From Candidatus Halobeggiatoa sp. HSG11 (GTDB lineage Bacteria; Pseudomonadota; Gammaproteobacteria; Beggiatoales; Beggiatoaceae): a DNA stretch of 64,000 bases. The position numbers and the translations under genes were made by a program. The notes below the pieces were generated by a model, which searched no databases, was not told where the DNA came from, and saw only the letters and a list, made by a program, of their open reading frames with translations. Where the stretch lies: positions 1 to 64,000 of the forward strand of contig JAUCGL010000001.1 of the NCBI GenBank assembly GCA_030378105.1, given 5' to 3'. The first letter of the stretch is position 1. Every line of letters begins with the position of its first letter. Below, in pieces: positions 15,995-27,200 of the stretch.

Positions 15995-18064
15995 TCAGCG
16001 TTGTAAATCATATGGACTTGCTAAAAGCCCGCTGCGTGGTGCAAGTTGGAATGTGCTTTGCCCAAAAGCTGTTTTGCAAAAAGGTATTTTTAATTCTAAT
16101 CTATTAAGCTCTGTTGATAACTTTGAAATTTCATTAAAATCTTTGATTGATGAGTCAATAATAATATTGCCATCTCTACCAAACGCAGAAGAAGAATCTA
16201 ATACACTATCGCTTGATTCAATAAAATACTCAGTTCCAATATTTATGTTACCACCATCACCTTGAAAACTAGTGGTAATAAGTTTGCCTTTTTGTAAAAT
16301 AGAAAATGTTGAATAGTCTAATGTGGGGTGTTTTATTGTTATATTTCCACCATCATGAAATATTTCATTTCCAGATGCTCTTGTAACGATACCACCATTG
16401 TTCAAGTAGAGTTGCTTACTAACTTGGATATCAATATTGCCACCAGAGGATTCTTCAGATTGCGTTGTAATTTCAGCATTGTGTAAACTGATTTCACCAA
16501 TCTCAATAACAATATTGCCAGCATTTCCTTTTCCCAATGAACCTGCCTGAATAGTACCATTATTTTGTAATTCAAGTTTTGGTGATGATACATTAATAGT
16601 CCCACCTTTACCATTTGCAAAACTGTTGCTAAATAATCCGCTTCGTTCTCCATATCCACCAATAGAAATAGTTTCATAAGCTTTAATATCTATTTTTCCA
16701 CCATTTCCAGCCTCAATATTTGTTGTTTGAGGATTTGAACTTGAATTAATGTTTGCTCCGTTATTAATGTTTAATTGGTTTACCTGAATTAAAATATCTC
16801 CTGCATTACCAGAATTTAAAGTATCAGAACGAATACTTCCATAATTTTCCATTATTAAATTTGGAGTAAAAATGATGATTTCTCCTCCTTTACCTATAGT
16901 ATCAGTACTGCTTTGTATACTGCTTGTATAAACATCATATTGACTGACTAAATAACCTGATATATTAATAGATTCTGTAGCAGATACATTAACATTACCA
17001 GCATGACCAATTGCTCCATCTGTAGTACTAACATCAATCTGAGAGCCATTAAATATGTTTAACTCTTTGGTTTTTATGTTAATATTACCACCATTACCAA
17101 TAGCTTCTTTTTTAAAATTTGGTTCTTTATATACTTGGGCTGTAATTCTAGTAGCATTAACAAGACTTAATGCATTTGAGGCTTTTATTGTAATACTCTG
17201 TCCATTTTCATTGCCAAAGGTATCTGCCCATATTTGACTATTATTGAGTATAACTTCACCACCAATGATATGTATAGTTCCTCCACCATTACCACTAACA
17301 TTAATATTTGTAGTTTTATTCGTAATTTTACCAAATTTTTCAAAACTGTTATTTGGTATCTCTTGAAAATCAATCGGTATTTCACCAGATGAAGCAATAC
17401 TTACTAAATTAACTTTACCATTATTTTGTACCAATTCACCAGATTGATTAAAATCACCAGTGACTATAACGCTATCTTCCAACGTCAAATCACCACCAAC
17501 CAAAGAAAATGTTTTACCTGTTGGTACAGAAAGAAATCCACCTTGTTTAGAAATTTCACTGGGATTTTCACTCAAAAAACCAAAAGCACTTGGTGGTGCA
17601 ACAGTCAACAAACTATTTTCTGATTGTGTAGCATCAAAATGTCCATTTTCACCTAAACGTAAATAATCAGCCGTACTAGCATGAAATGAACCTTGTACAT
17701 CTAATTGAGCATTTGGCCCAAACATAATTCCAGCCGGATTAATAAAATACATATCCGCATTTGGCATGGATGATACTAAGCCACCATCAATATTTGAAGG
17801 ATAACCACCAGTTACTCGACTAATCACATTTTGAATATTATCTGGGCCAGTAAAATTGGCGAATTCAGTTGGAGCAATATCGAATGTTTCAAAGCTATGA
17901 AATAGATTAGAACCCATTTGTTGTCCAAGTTCAGCACCAATATGAAAATTTGGGCCTTCCAAATTACCGGCAGTTCCCAAAGTTCCATCCATTACAATTT
18001 CAGCATGTACAGTAGTTGTTATGGTCATAACCAATAAACATGCTTGTATAGTTTTTTGTGTCAT
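15995..18064 (-). CDS. Filamentous haemagglutinin (two-partner secretion) exoprotein
   Basis: The ~689-residue protein has a signal peptide (KTIQACLLVMTITTTVHAEI) and a haemagglutination-activity/TPS domain: NLFHSFETFDIAPTEFANFT, NVISRVTGGYPSNIDG, MYFINPAGIMFGPNAQLD, GSFHASTADYLRLGE. Gly/Asn/Ile-rich repeats suited to a right-handed beta-helix follow (about 200-640), and the tail is ...CKTAFGQSTFQLAPRSGLL. TPS exoproteins are exported by Sec and then by a TpsB/FhaC Omp85 pore; no TpsB gene is seen in the window. The start is set at an ATG 8 nt after GAG; a GTG three codons earlier overlaps the preceding gene's stop (GTGA), so the two are transcribed together. The C-terminal motif is common in CHAT-associated haemagglutinins of Beggiatoa and cyanobacteria. 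Confidence 0.9.
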   Translation of the reverse strand: MTQKTIQACLLVMTITTTVHAEIVMDGTLGTAGNLEGPNFHIGAELGQQMGSNLFHSFETFDIAPTEFANFTGPDNIQNVISRVTGGYPSNIDGGLVSSMPNADMYFINPAGIMFGPNAQLDVQGSFHASTADYLRLGENGHFDATQSENSLLTVAPPSAFGFLSENPSEISKQGGFLSVPTGKTFSLVGGDLTLEDSVIVTGDFNQSGELVQNNGKVNLVSIASSGEIPIDFQEIPNNSFEKFGKITNKTTNINVSGNGGGTIHIIGGEVILNNSQIWADTFGNENGQSITIKASNALSLVNATRITAQVYKEPNFKKEAIGNGGNINIKTKELNIFNGSQIDVSTTDGAIGHAGNVNVSATESINISGYLVSQYDVYTSSIQSSTDTIGKGGEIIIFTPNLIMENYGSIRSDTLNSGNAGDILIQVNQLNINNGANINSSSNPQTTNIEAGNGGKIDIKAYETISIGGYGERSGLFSNSFANGKGGTINVSSPKLELQNNGTIQAGSLGKGNAGNIVIEIGEISLHNAEITTQSEESSGGNIDIQVSKQLYLNNGGIVTRASGNEIFHDGGNITIKHPTLDYSTFSILQKGKLITTSFQGDGGNINIGTEYFIESSDSVLDSSSAFGRDGNIIIDSSIKDFNEISKLSTELNRLELKIPFCKTAFGQSTFQLAPRSGLLASPYDLQR

Positions 18065-18069
18065 AAGAA

Positions 18070-21000
18070 TCACTCTTTAACAAAGATTTTAATAGCTTGT
18101 TCACCATTGTAAACAATAGGCCCATTACTTTGTAGACGATAGCCAAAATAGAATTTAAATTCCCCAACTGGTAATAAACCAGTATAAATATCGACAGTCT
18201 GAATAGCTTTCAATGTTACTGTCTCCATAGCTTTTATTAAATTATGATCGATTGAATCAATCCAAATTAAATTTTCTGCTTGAAGTTTCATAAAACTTTT
18301 TTCGGTAACTGACATATAAGTACCAAATACAACAATTTCTGCTTCTGCTCCAATAAATTCTGGTGACACTGTGAATCTGCCTTCAATAGTTATTTCTTCT
18401 TCAGTATCTATAAAAGCCACTGATTGTTGAGAACAATTATTTGCTGCAATTTCACTGTCAAAATTTTCACTAACAGTAAAATCTTCTGGTGGTTCTACAA
18501 CTCCTTTACCTAAATTGGATACAAAACAAATTGGTTTAGAAATATTGGTTCGTTCATCATTATCTATGATAACCAGCTCTGCTTGATTAGGTTCAACAAC
18601 ACTTATACCATCAGCATTTGATAAACGTAGCACCAATTTTTCATTGCCTTCAAATTCTTCATCATCAATAATATTTAAGCGGATGGATTTAGAACCACAT
18701 TCACCATTTTGCCACATTATCCAAGGTAATGCGTTTCTCTCGTTAGAATGTAAATTATAATAGTTATAGTCACTATTCAATACGGCAGTGCTTCCACTAA
18801 TAGCTCCATATTCAACTCTAATGCTTCCTTGACAACTATATTTACTACAACTATTTACACTTGGTAAACGTTGTACCTCAATTTCAATATCGCCATCACC
18901 TTCTTTAACATTGTAATTAGTTTGCACAAAGTTAAAAGTATTATTTTGTATACATTGTTGTTCTGGTTGTTCTATAAAGTCATTGTCTTCTATCGTTAAT
19001 AATGCTTGGTTAGAATTGCCTAGATTCACATTACCGCTCACTACAGATAAACCAAAAACAACAATTTCATCATCTTCATGTTTGTTATCATCAATAGTGA
19101 GCAAAGTTACTTTTTGAGTATCAACATTACCATCTTCCCACATTAATGTTGCATTATTTTCAATATGGTAATCTTCCCCTAACATTGCCATGCCTTCTCC
19201 AACAATAGGAATAATTTTCACAATCACTTTACCATCACCACCATTTATACGACCAACATCAATTGTAAATTTACTATCACCTTCATTAACTAAGTAATTG
19301 GTTTGAGCAAATTGTAAAGTACCATGTTTTATCTCTTTCACTATTTCTTTGCAAATAGAAACAGAGTATTTTTCTTCATCATCTCTTGATACAGGATATT
19401 TATCTATATAATCATTAGTATCAATTACAATATTGTGAACAGGAACAATCGTTACTTTTGTAGAAGCAATTTCATCCAAAGTATCTGGATTGAGCAACGT
19501 AATTGTAAAGAATTTTTCTACATCTTCTAAATTATTTAACAATTGAACTGTAAAATATTTTTCTTTATTATCACCATCATTCCAAGATAATACAGTTTCA
19601 TTTTTAATATAGTCAGTACCGTCTATTGCTGTAGCATCTTTTGTGATAATTTTTGTCGATATATTACCATCACTGCCATTAATACGGGCTACTTTCATCA
19701 TAAAAGTACCATCAGCAGCATTTACCTTATAATTATCATTTATAAACAATGAACTACCATTATTTTGTGTATTTTCAGTAACTACTTCACCAATATCATC
19801 ATCTGTAATTATAAATTTTGCTAATGAATTATTGCCTAATTCAGCATCACCAGTCACGTTGATTAAACGCATAATAACTGTTTCATTGCCTTCATAATTG
19901 TTATCATCAGTTGCAGATAAGGAAATAGTTTTAGAACCAGATTCTCCATTACTCCAAAACAACGTACCTTCACCATTAGTAAAATCACTTCCAGACGTTG
20001 CGGTACTTGCTGAAGTGATAATATATTCAACATAAATATCACCAAAATTACCATCTTGACGAGTAACAGTGATAGTCGCATTACCGCCATTTTCCTCAAT
20101 GTCATCATAATTATTTTTGGTAAATTCCACAGTACCAGCTTGCGGTTTTTCATTATCTACAATCGTAACGATAGTTTGGCTTACTTCTCCTAATTTAGCT
20201 CCACCAGAAGGAGTGGATAAATTAATATTAAATGTTTCATTACCTTCATAATTATTATCATCACTGATTGGTATAGTGATAAATTTGGTCTGACAATCAC
20301 CATCATCCCAAACTAACGTACCTTTTGTCCCAGTATCATTAGAATAATCACTACCAAATTCAGCACTGTTACTAGTTAAATTGTAATCAACCTCAATTTT
20401 ATTATCACAACCACTAGTTCGTTGTACATAAGTTGTTAGCATATTTGCACTTTCAGTAGTTTTAATATTAGCCTGTGCAAGTTGTAAACTACCGTGATCA
20501 TCACAATTTGGATAACAATCACGATTTAAAATAATCTGCTCCTGTTGAATATCATTGTCAAACCAAACTTTTTCATTTGTTATCCCCATTGCTACTCTGG
20601 AATTAACTTGTATATTATCATTGTATATCATATGATTAGGTGCTTGAATTCGTAACCTATATGTAGCTGGTTCAGGATTTGGGAAAATTATTATATTATC
20701 TCCACAATTTTCTTCTACCACTATGTCTATATTTTGTTGTATAATCCCCTCATTATTCCAAAATTGAAAATTATTCCCACAAACTGGAGCAAATAAATCA
20801 CTTCTTACGGCTAGATTAATGGCGGTATAACCACGACTAGTATTATTAGTTTTAAAAATATGTACTTCACTTTCGGTTATAGCTCCAAAACTGTCTACTG
20901 CTTCTACTTTCCAGTAGTAATTGGTTAAATCTTGCAAATCGACAGATTCATTAACAAAGTGCATGGATGTTGTTAAATTCCTAATTGCTATGACTTCATT

Positions 21001-24000
21001 GTTGAAATTTTCATCTTTCGCAATAAACAGGTTGTAGTGAACCAAATCACCATCTGGATCAACGCTAGGTTTCCAGTCAAATGCTAATATGGTTGCGGTC
21101 TCTTCATCAATATGTGGAGCTTTTAATATAGGTTCACTGGGTGGAGAATTACCTGGTTTATTTTTATAAATAATTGAATGTTTTACTAACGAAATTTGTT
21201 TAGTTTTGCTATCACGCACTGTATAAAAAATTTCATACATACCAACTTCGGTAAAACCCGAATAATTGATTTCAAAGCGATTAGGGGTGTCATTGTATTT
21301 TAAAAACTGATTTTCTAGGTCAATGTCTATTTGCCCAGTAGTTTTTTGAGTGTAGAGAACCTTAGAAGGTGGGCGAATTGCAATTTGGGCAGAATCAATT
21401 TTTGTTACATCATTAGCTGTTAAGAACAATAAAGCAGTCGATTCATCAGCAGTTAAATATTGTGGTGGAGTTACAGTAATTATATCAGCTTTAACATTAT
21501 TAGCATTACCAGCCAAACTAACTCCAGCACCTAAAAAGATAGACTTTGCATTTTGGCCATCTACTGTCAAAACATTACTACCCTTTCCATTACCATCATC
21601 GTCTAACAATGGATGTTGCATTGCATCGTCTAAATATTGATTGGCAGTATTTGCTGCTAACACACCACTACGAGTAAACATTTCTGTACTTGCAGTTGCT
21701 TTGGTAAATGCTTCTTGTAATGACAAACCACGCCATAAATGTTGAGAAAACTCCTCAATAAAAAATTCCCCACTACGGATACCATCCTTTTCTTTTAAAC
21801 CCTTGTAGGATACTTCGTCAGCAGCAGAACTGGTAATAATTGTCCGCCCTTTTTTAGATAATTCGGGAATGAAACTTCCAGAATAACAAGCTCCAATCAC
21901 AACAACACGAGGCTCTGTAAGAGCTGTTGTATTTAATCCTGCTTCCATATCAGATAACCAAGAATTTAGTTCTGATGCTTTAATGATCTCATCACCAAGA
22001 TAAAATATACCCGGATTACCATGATCAACCATAAAAATATACAGGGGAGCTGGTGAACCGTTGATTTTACCACCTATTTCAGTAATTGCTTGTTGAATTG
22101 CAGCTTCACTGGGAATAGCATCTACTTCATCTTGGATATCGTTATTGTTGAAGTAGTAAATATTATCTGACAAAAAACCTCTATCCAACATTCGTTGATA
22201 AAGTCGATTCAAAGTTTTATTATATGCTTCCATACCTTCATTATTGGTCATACTACCTTGAATAAGAATAGCGTAACCGGCTGAACTACCAACAAGGACT
22301 GTTTGAGTAGAGGAATTTGAGGCAAGTAATTGTTTGTTACCAGTAAATTTAGTTTGAATATTATATTGGCCCTTGTGGGTAAACATAGTATTCAAATCAA
22401 AGTTATAATTGCCTAATTTATCAGTAATAGCATTAGCTTTAAATACTGTACCAGTTGGTGAAGTAACGGCTATTTCAATAGTTTCTCCTGTTAAAACAAG
22501 ATTTGGGTCATCAGGTAATTGAGTTAGTTTACCTGCGATACTCAATGATTTATTTTGGAGGATTGTTTGACTATTAGTATATAAGGATAATTTTGATGGT
22601 AGGCGTTTATTAATTGTTAGATTTATGTTTTCTTCATTAAAATTACCAGCTTTATCAAACACACGTACTTTTATTGTATAATCTCCTTCGGGAAAGGATA
22701 CTTTGCTGGTATCATAAGACCAATTATTGTTATTTTGCTGAGGAGATAACCATTCTGGTATGTTTGCAAATTGACTATGAACACCTAGATAGGAATATTC
22801 ACCAGTTAATGTTTGATACTTAATTTGAATACCAATATCTCCAAGCTCATTATCTTCATTGACAATACCTTCTATTTTTAATAGATTTGATAAAATTTGT
22901 TGATCTGGATAAGTTATTGTAACAATTGGAGATTGGGTATCAGTAGATGGTAATAAACCACTTATTTTGCGAATGCGGTGGTTTTTGGAATCAACAAAAT
23001 ATAAAGTATTACCAGTTTTATCTAAAGCAATATTGGTTATATCACTAAATATAGTATCATAACTACCTATTTTTTTAAATGATTTGAAATCATTACCATA
23101 ACCAGAGCTACTACTTCTTATAATTGTACTAAAAGTTCCATCTATATTATTAAATTTACATAAAATATTATTTGTTGAATCAAAAGTATATATATTATCA
23201 GTGTTATCTAAAGTAAGAGAAGTTGGATATTCCAATATTTCTTCTGTAGGCAATCCCTCATCACAAATATATCTTCCTTCTTCAGGATCAACCGTTTTTC
23301 CAATTATATTAATACGACCTTCAAGATCAACTTTGTAAATCATATGAGCAGAACCATCACCAAAATATAAATTACCCATACTATCAATAACCATACTGGA
23401 AGGTTGATCAATTTCTACTTCTGTAGCAAGTGGTCTACAATCATCATCAATATCCGCAGGATAAGTATCACAGGTATCATTATGATCTTGTATCAAATCA
23501 TCAAAATTTTCTATACCCATACCAGCTATTTTTTTAACAGTTCCATTATTTAAATTAATTCTACAAATAGCTCCAAAATCAACAACATATAAATAACTTA
23601 TACCATTATTTTCATAAAGAGCTATATCTATTATTATTAAAAAACCTACATCAATAGCTAGTTCCACTTCATCACAGCTACTACCTGTCTTGCTATGTCC
23701 TGCAATAGTAGTAATAATATTATTCTTGGCATTTACCATCCGAACACTTCTATTACCAGTATCCAAAATGTATAAGTTATCATTTTTATCTACTTCCACA
23801 TCCAAAGGAAAATTAAGTTGTGCATCTGTTGCAAGACCTCCATCACCACTATTATCTGCTTCTCCGGTTCCAGCAACAGTGGAAATCATACCAGTATTTG
23901 AGTCAAGTTTACGAATTTTATGGTTCTCTCTATCAGCAATATATAAATTATTGTTTGCATCTATTGCTATTCCCCAAGGATTTGTGAATTGTGCAAGTCT

Positions 24001-24123
24001 TGCTGGACCATCATTATTTCCTTGAGTACTTCCAGTTGGAGTTGTGACGTAAGGTTCTGCAATCAAAGGCGTAGAAAGCAGAGATATAATTAATCCTAAA
24101 ATTGATAAGGTAAAATATTTCAT
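18070..24123 (-). CDS. Giant exported NHL / C13-peptidase / Calx-beta protein
   Basis: The protein is ~2017 residues from the chosen ATG (signal peptide MKYFTLSILGLIISLLSTPLIA; GAGAAG lies before it; an ATG eight codons upstream is less likely). Order: six or so NHL repeats (about 35-410; NLYIADRENHKIRKL type), Ig-like domains (420-640), a caspase-fold C13/legumain-like peptidase with His in FMVDHGNPG (~700) and Cys in GACYSGSF (~745), a cadherin/fibronectin-like region (900-1100), then five Calx-beta domains (about 1220-1870) recognised by TDDNNYEGNET and TIVDNE motifs, and a C-terminal beta domain. C13 enzymes cleave after Asn or Asp. Calx-beta and NHL parts suggest calcium-dependent surface assembly. 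It is followed within 5 bp by the haemagglutinin gene. Confidence 0.88.
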   Translation of the reverse strand: MKYFTLSILGLIISLLSTPLIAEPYVTTPTGSTQGNNDGPARLAQFTNPWGIAIDANNNLYIADRENHKIRKLDSNTGMISTVAGTGEADNSGDGGLATDAQLNFPLDVEVDKNDNLYILDTGNRSVRMVNAKNNIITTIAGHSKTGSSCDEVELAIDVGFLIIIDIALYENNGISYLYVVDFGAICRINLNNGTVKKIAGMGIENFDDLIQDHNDTCDTYPADIDDDCRPLATEVEIDQPSSMVIDSMGNLYFGDGSAHMIYKVDLEGRINIIGKTVDPEEGRYICDEGLPTEEILEYPTSLTLDNTDNIYTFDSTNNILCKFNNIDGTFSTIIRSSSSGYGNDFKSFKKIGSYDTIFSDITNIALDKTGNTLYFVDSKNHRIRKISGLLPSTDTQSPIVTITYPDQQILSNLLKIEGIVNEDNELGDIGIQIKYQTLTGEYSYLGVHSQFANIPEWLSPQQNNNNWSYDTSKVSFPEGDYTIKVRVFDKAGNFNEENINLTINKRLPSKLSLYTNSQTILQNKSLSIAGKLTQLPDDPNLVLTGETIEIAVTSPTGTVFKANAITDKLGNYNFDLNTMFTHKGQYNIQTKFTGNKQLLASNSSTQTVLVGSSAGYAILIQGSMTNNEGMEAYNKTLNRLYQRMLDRGFLSDNIYYFNNNDIQDEVDAIPSEAAIQQAITEIGGKINGSPAPLYIFMVDHGNPGIFYLGDEIIKASELNSWLSDMEAGLNTTALTEPRVVVIGACYSGSFIPELSKKGRTIITSSAADEVSYKGLKEKDGIRSGEFFIEEFSQHLWRGLSLQEAFTKATASTEMFTRSGVLAANTANQYLDDAMQHPLLDDDGNGKGSNVLTVDGQNAKSIFLGAGVSLAGNANNVKADIITVTPPQYLTADESTALLFLTANDVTKIDSAQIAIRPPSKVLYTQKTTGQIDIDLENQFLKYNDTPNRFEINYSGFTEVGMYEIFYTVRDSKTKQISLVKHSIIYKNKPGNSPPSEPILKAPHIDEETATILAFDWKPSVDPDGDLVHYNLFIAKDENFNNEVIAIRNLTTSMHFVNESVDLQDLTNYYWKVEAVDSFGAITESEVHIFKTNNTSRGYTAINLAVRSDLFAPVCGNNFQFWNNEGIIQQNIDIVVEENCGDNIIIFPNPEPATYRLRIQAPNHMIYNDNIQVNSRVAMGITNEKVWFDNDIQQEQIILNRDCYPNCDDHGSLQLAQANIKTTESANMLTTYVQRTSGCDNKIEVDYNLTSNSAEFGSDYSNDTGTKGTLVWDDGDCQTKFITIPISDDNNYEGNETFNINLSTPSGGAKLGEVSQTIVTIVDNEKPQAGTVEFTKNNYDDIEENGGNATITVTRQDGNFGDIYVEYIITSASTATSGSDFTNGEGTLFWSNGESGSKTISLSATDDNNYEGNETVIMRLINVTGDAELGNNSLAKFIITDDDIGEVVTENTQNNGSSLFINDNYKVNAADGTFMMKVARINGSDGNISTKIITKDATAIDGTDYIKNETVLSWNDGDNKEKYFTVQLLNNLEDVEKFFTITLLNPDTLDEIASTKVTIVPVHNIVIDTNDYIDKYPVSRDDEEKYSVSICKEIVKEIKHGTLQFAQTNYLVNEGDSKFTIDVGRINGGDGKVIVKIIPIVGEGMAMLGEDYHIENNATLMWEDGNVDTQKVTLLTIDDNKHEDDEIVVFGLSVVSGNVNLGNSNQALLTIEDNDFIEQPEQQCIQNNTFNFVQTNYNVKEGDGDIEIEVQRLPSVNSCSKYSCQGSIRVEYGAISGSTAVLNSDYNYYNLHSNERNALPWIMWQNGECGSKSIRLNIIDDEEFEGNEKLVLRLSNADGISVVEPNQAELVIIDNDERTNISKPICFVSNLGKGVVEPPEDFTVSENFDSEIAANNCSQQSVAFIDTEEEITIEGRFTVSPEFIGAEAEIVVFGTYMSVTEKSFMKLQAENLIWIDSIDHNLIKAMETVTLKAIQTVDIYTGLLPVGEFKFYFGYRLQSNGPIVYNGEQAIKIFVKE

Positions 24124-24147
24124 TGGTCTTCTCTTTTTAATAATCAT

Positions 24148-24230
24148 GTTTGAATCAGGATTTACAGAATTATAGGATTTTCAGGATTAAAACAAAATTA
24201 TGAAAATATCCTGTTAATCTTGATTCAAAC
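24148..24230. repeat. GTTTGAATCAGGATT inverted-repeat element
   Basis: GTTTGAATCAGGATT at 24148-24162 pairs with AATCTTGATTCAAAC at 24216-24230 around an interior of GGATT-type repeats. It fills the gap between two giant genes. A related element with longer arms lies at 28473-28616. Confidence 0.75.
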
Positions 24231-24240
24231 AAATTAAATG

Positions 24241-27200
24241 CTATTCATCATCCTGTTTATCTAACAATTTATTGACAATAAAATCAGGTAATATCTCAAG
24301 TATATCAACAAGAGAATCTTTAGAATTTGACTCTTTAACCAAAACAGTCAAGATACCAGCAAACATATCTCCAGCCTCATCACTTAGTATATTACGTAGT
24401 AAATCAACTGGAACTTGTCCACCAAAATGCGGCATAAATTTTTCCAAATATTGATGGCGTTCAATTAAACTAGAACGTGTATGTTCCAAATGATCCATCA
24501 GTTTATCTTCATCATCAAGTTGTGGTTGGTCAAGGAAAAGTAATGGAAACTCAGCCGTTAATTTATCCTGAAACTCTTGTGGAAATTCTTCCAAAATATC
24601 ATCCACTAATCGTTTTGGATAACCAATTTCTATATTTTCTTGCAACTCTTCTGCAAAAAAGTCTTGGATAATTTTACTTGGTAAACCATCAACATAGTCA
24701 CGGAAAAATTGACTTTGCAATCTGACAAGGTTATCAATAATATACTGTTCAGAAAATTTATTGATGCGATCATGCTGCAATCCATCAATGAAATCACCAA
24801 TATGTTCATTCACATAATTTCTGGGCAAAAAACGAAGCAAATTAGTTGGTAATCTTTCCAAAGTAAAACAAATGTTACTAATGGCAAATTCAGGATCAGA
24901 GATTTCACTATTTTTAAACTTCAATTTAACTTTACTTATTCCAGAACCAGTGATATTAAATGGATAATTACCCAATTGCCCTAATTCATCTTGGCAAGCA
25001 TCACCAGTACCAAAAAATTCATCATCACGATAAGCTACACCAGCTTCAGTTGTGTAATTAAGTGTATCTTTTGCAACTAAGTTTTCTTGAGCATTATATC
25101 CTTTTAACGAAACAGAATGTTGTAAAATTGGATTAGGCTCTTCAGTTTGACTTAAATCATCATCCGAATTTGCTTCCTCATCTGAATCTTCAATTGGGTT
25201 TAAGTCCCCAAAATCAGATATTTGCAATGAGAAGTCATTGACAGTTAGACCAGAATCGAACCAGAAAGTATAATTATGGTAGCGTTTTGTATCTGCAATC
25301 CCTCTGTCAATACAACCATTAATCTTACCATCAGCCTCATAAATAGCTGGTTCTTCACCTTCCGCAATTATTTTAGATTTACCAGATGAAGTCATAAACG
25401 TTAATCCCGGATACATAATATCAGAACCTTCAATAGACTGGCCGATATCAAAATGTTCTAATGGCAAGCAAATTTGTTTATCTGGTTCAGTATCCATTAA
25501 CTCAATAGCTGTTTCTACCAGATCACCCAACGGGCATTCTTCAGCAATTACTCCAATTCCTTCAATATCTTTAAAATTGCCAGTTGGAATGCGGATAGCA
25601 CTTTCTACTTGGCATTCTTCAATATTAAAGACTTGTAATAATTCACCTTTATGAGTTCCAAGCAATAACAAATTATTAGTCAGAGCTTCTAATGATTCTG
25701 TCTCACCGGGTAAATTATTACACTGGACTTCTAAGCTATTGGTATCTGGCTGGTATTTTAATAAATTAGTATTTTCTGCACCATAAAGAATAATTTCTTT
25801 TGATAAGGCTAAATCTTCTACCTGCCTATCAGAAGGTAATACTAGAGTGCCTTCTCCAGTTCTTATATCTATGGTTATCAACCCTTCACCTTTAGCCCAA
25901 CCGTATAATGTACCATTAGGGGCAAAAATTATACTGTCAACCTCTTCAAAACCAGTTGAACCAATTGGTAAAGTTATTTTTCCAGTTTTAGCATCAATAA
26001 CATAGAGATAGCCGGGGAATTTACCAAGACCTGCATCATCGCCGGAAGTTGTATAGATAATCTTAGTAATTGGATGAATAGCTAAACCTTCTAAATCAAA
26101 GCCTTTTAATGTCCTTCCAACTTTATTAACAACAAAATTTTCCATACGATTGTCTGGAGAAAAAATTAAAAGTTGAGAATGGTTTTTATTTTTATCATTA
26201 AGTGCGTAAAATTTACAACTAGCTGTGGAAGTTTTGGCAAGAATTTCATTAAATTCCTCATCACTAAGGGGACGAAGCCGTTCTAATGCTTTAGGTAAAT
26301 AAGCCATCACAAAGCTGGTTGCTGCTAAACGAGTACTTAAACCATTATTGCGATTTTTCCATGAACCATTGTTGGCTTGAGTTTCCAGCAAGTACATAAC
26401 AGCTTTCCGTACCATTAGATCATCTTTCATTGGGTTACTATATTCCAGTCCTAACCCAACCATTGAAGTAACTAAAGCATCACTTGCTTGATTATTATAT
26501 CTGCCCCAACCACCATTGTCATTTTGGCGTTTTCGTAACCATTGTTCTTCGGCGTAAATGGCACGATCAATTTTTGCTAATACTGTGTTATCAGTCAATG
26601 CAAGGCGTGCTTCACCAAGAGCCATTAAACGCAACGCATGAACAGTTTTATCAGAAGAATTATCACGATAATTTTTCATAAAATAACCCACTGCCGCTTT
26701 AACATCTTTCTCAAATTTAGGTAAAAGCTGCATATCTAATGGTATTGGATTGATTTCATTTAGCTTATCAGTAGTTGCATTTGCTGCCCATGTTTTGCCG
26801 TTAGCTTGTACAATTCCAAATATTTTCTGACCGGATAATATTCGTTGAGCAATACCATTTTGATTAATACGATATATGCCATATGGTGTGTGGCCTTCAT
26901 AAGAAAAATTTTTAGCACTGACAAATAATTCATCTTTAGAATTAGCATCTAACCACATTGGTGGAAACGGTAATCCATCGGCAAATGTGGTGACTGTACC
27001 TTCTGTATCCAGTTTGAGAATGTTGTAACCTGAATAATTGGCAATGTATAAATTACCTTTACTATCAAATGTTAAACCAGTTGGTTTACTTAGTCCAGAG
27101 CCATTTTTACTGCTAATTATTATGCCATTCAAACTGACTGTTAAAATACGATGGTATTTTTGATCAGAAAGGTATAAATTATTATCAGGACCAATTTCCA

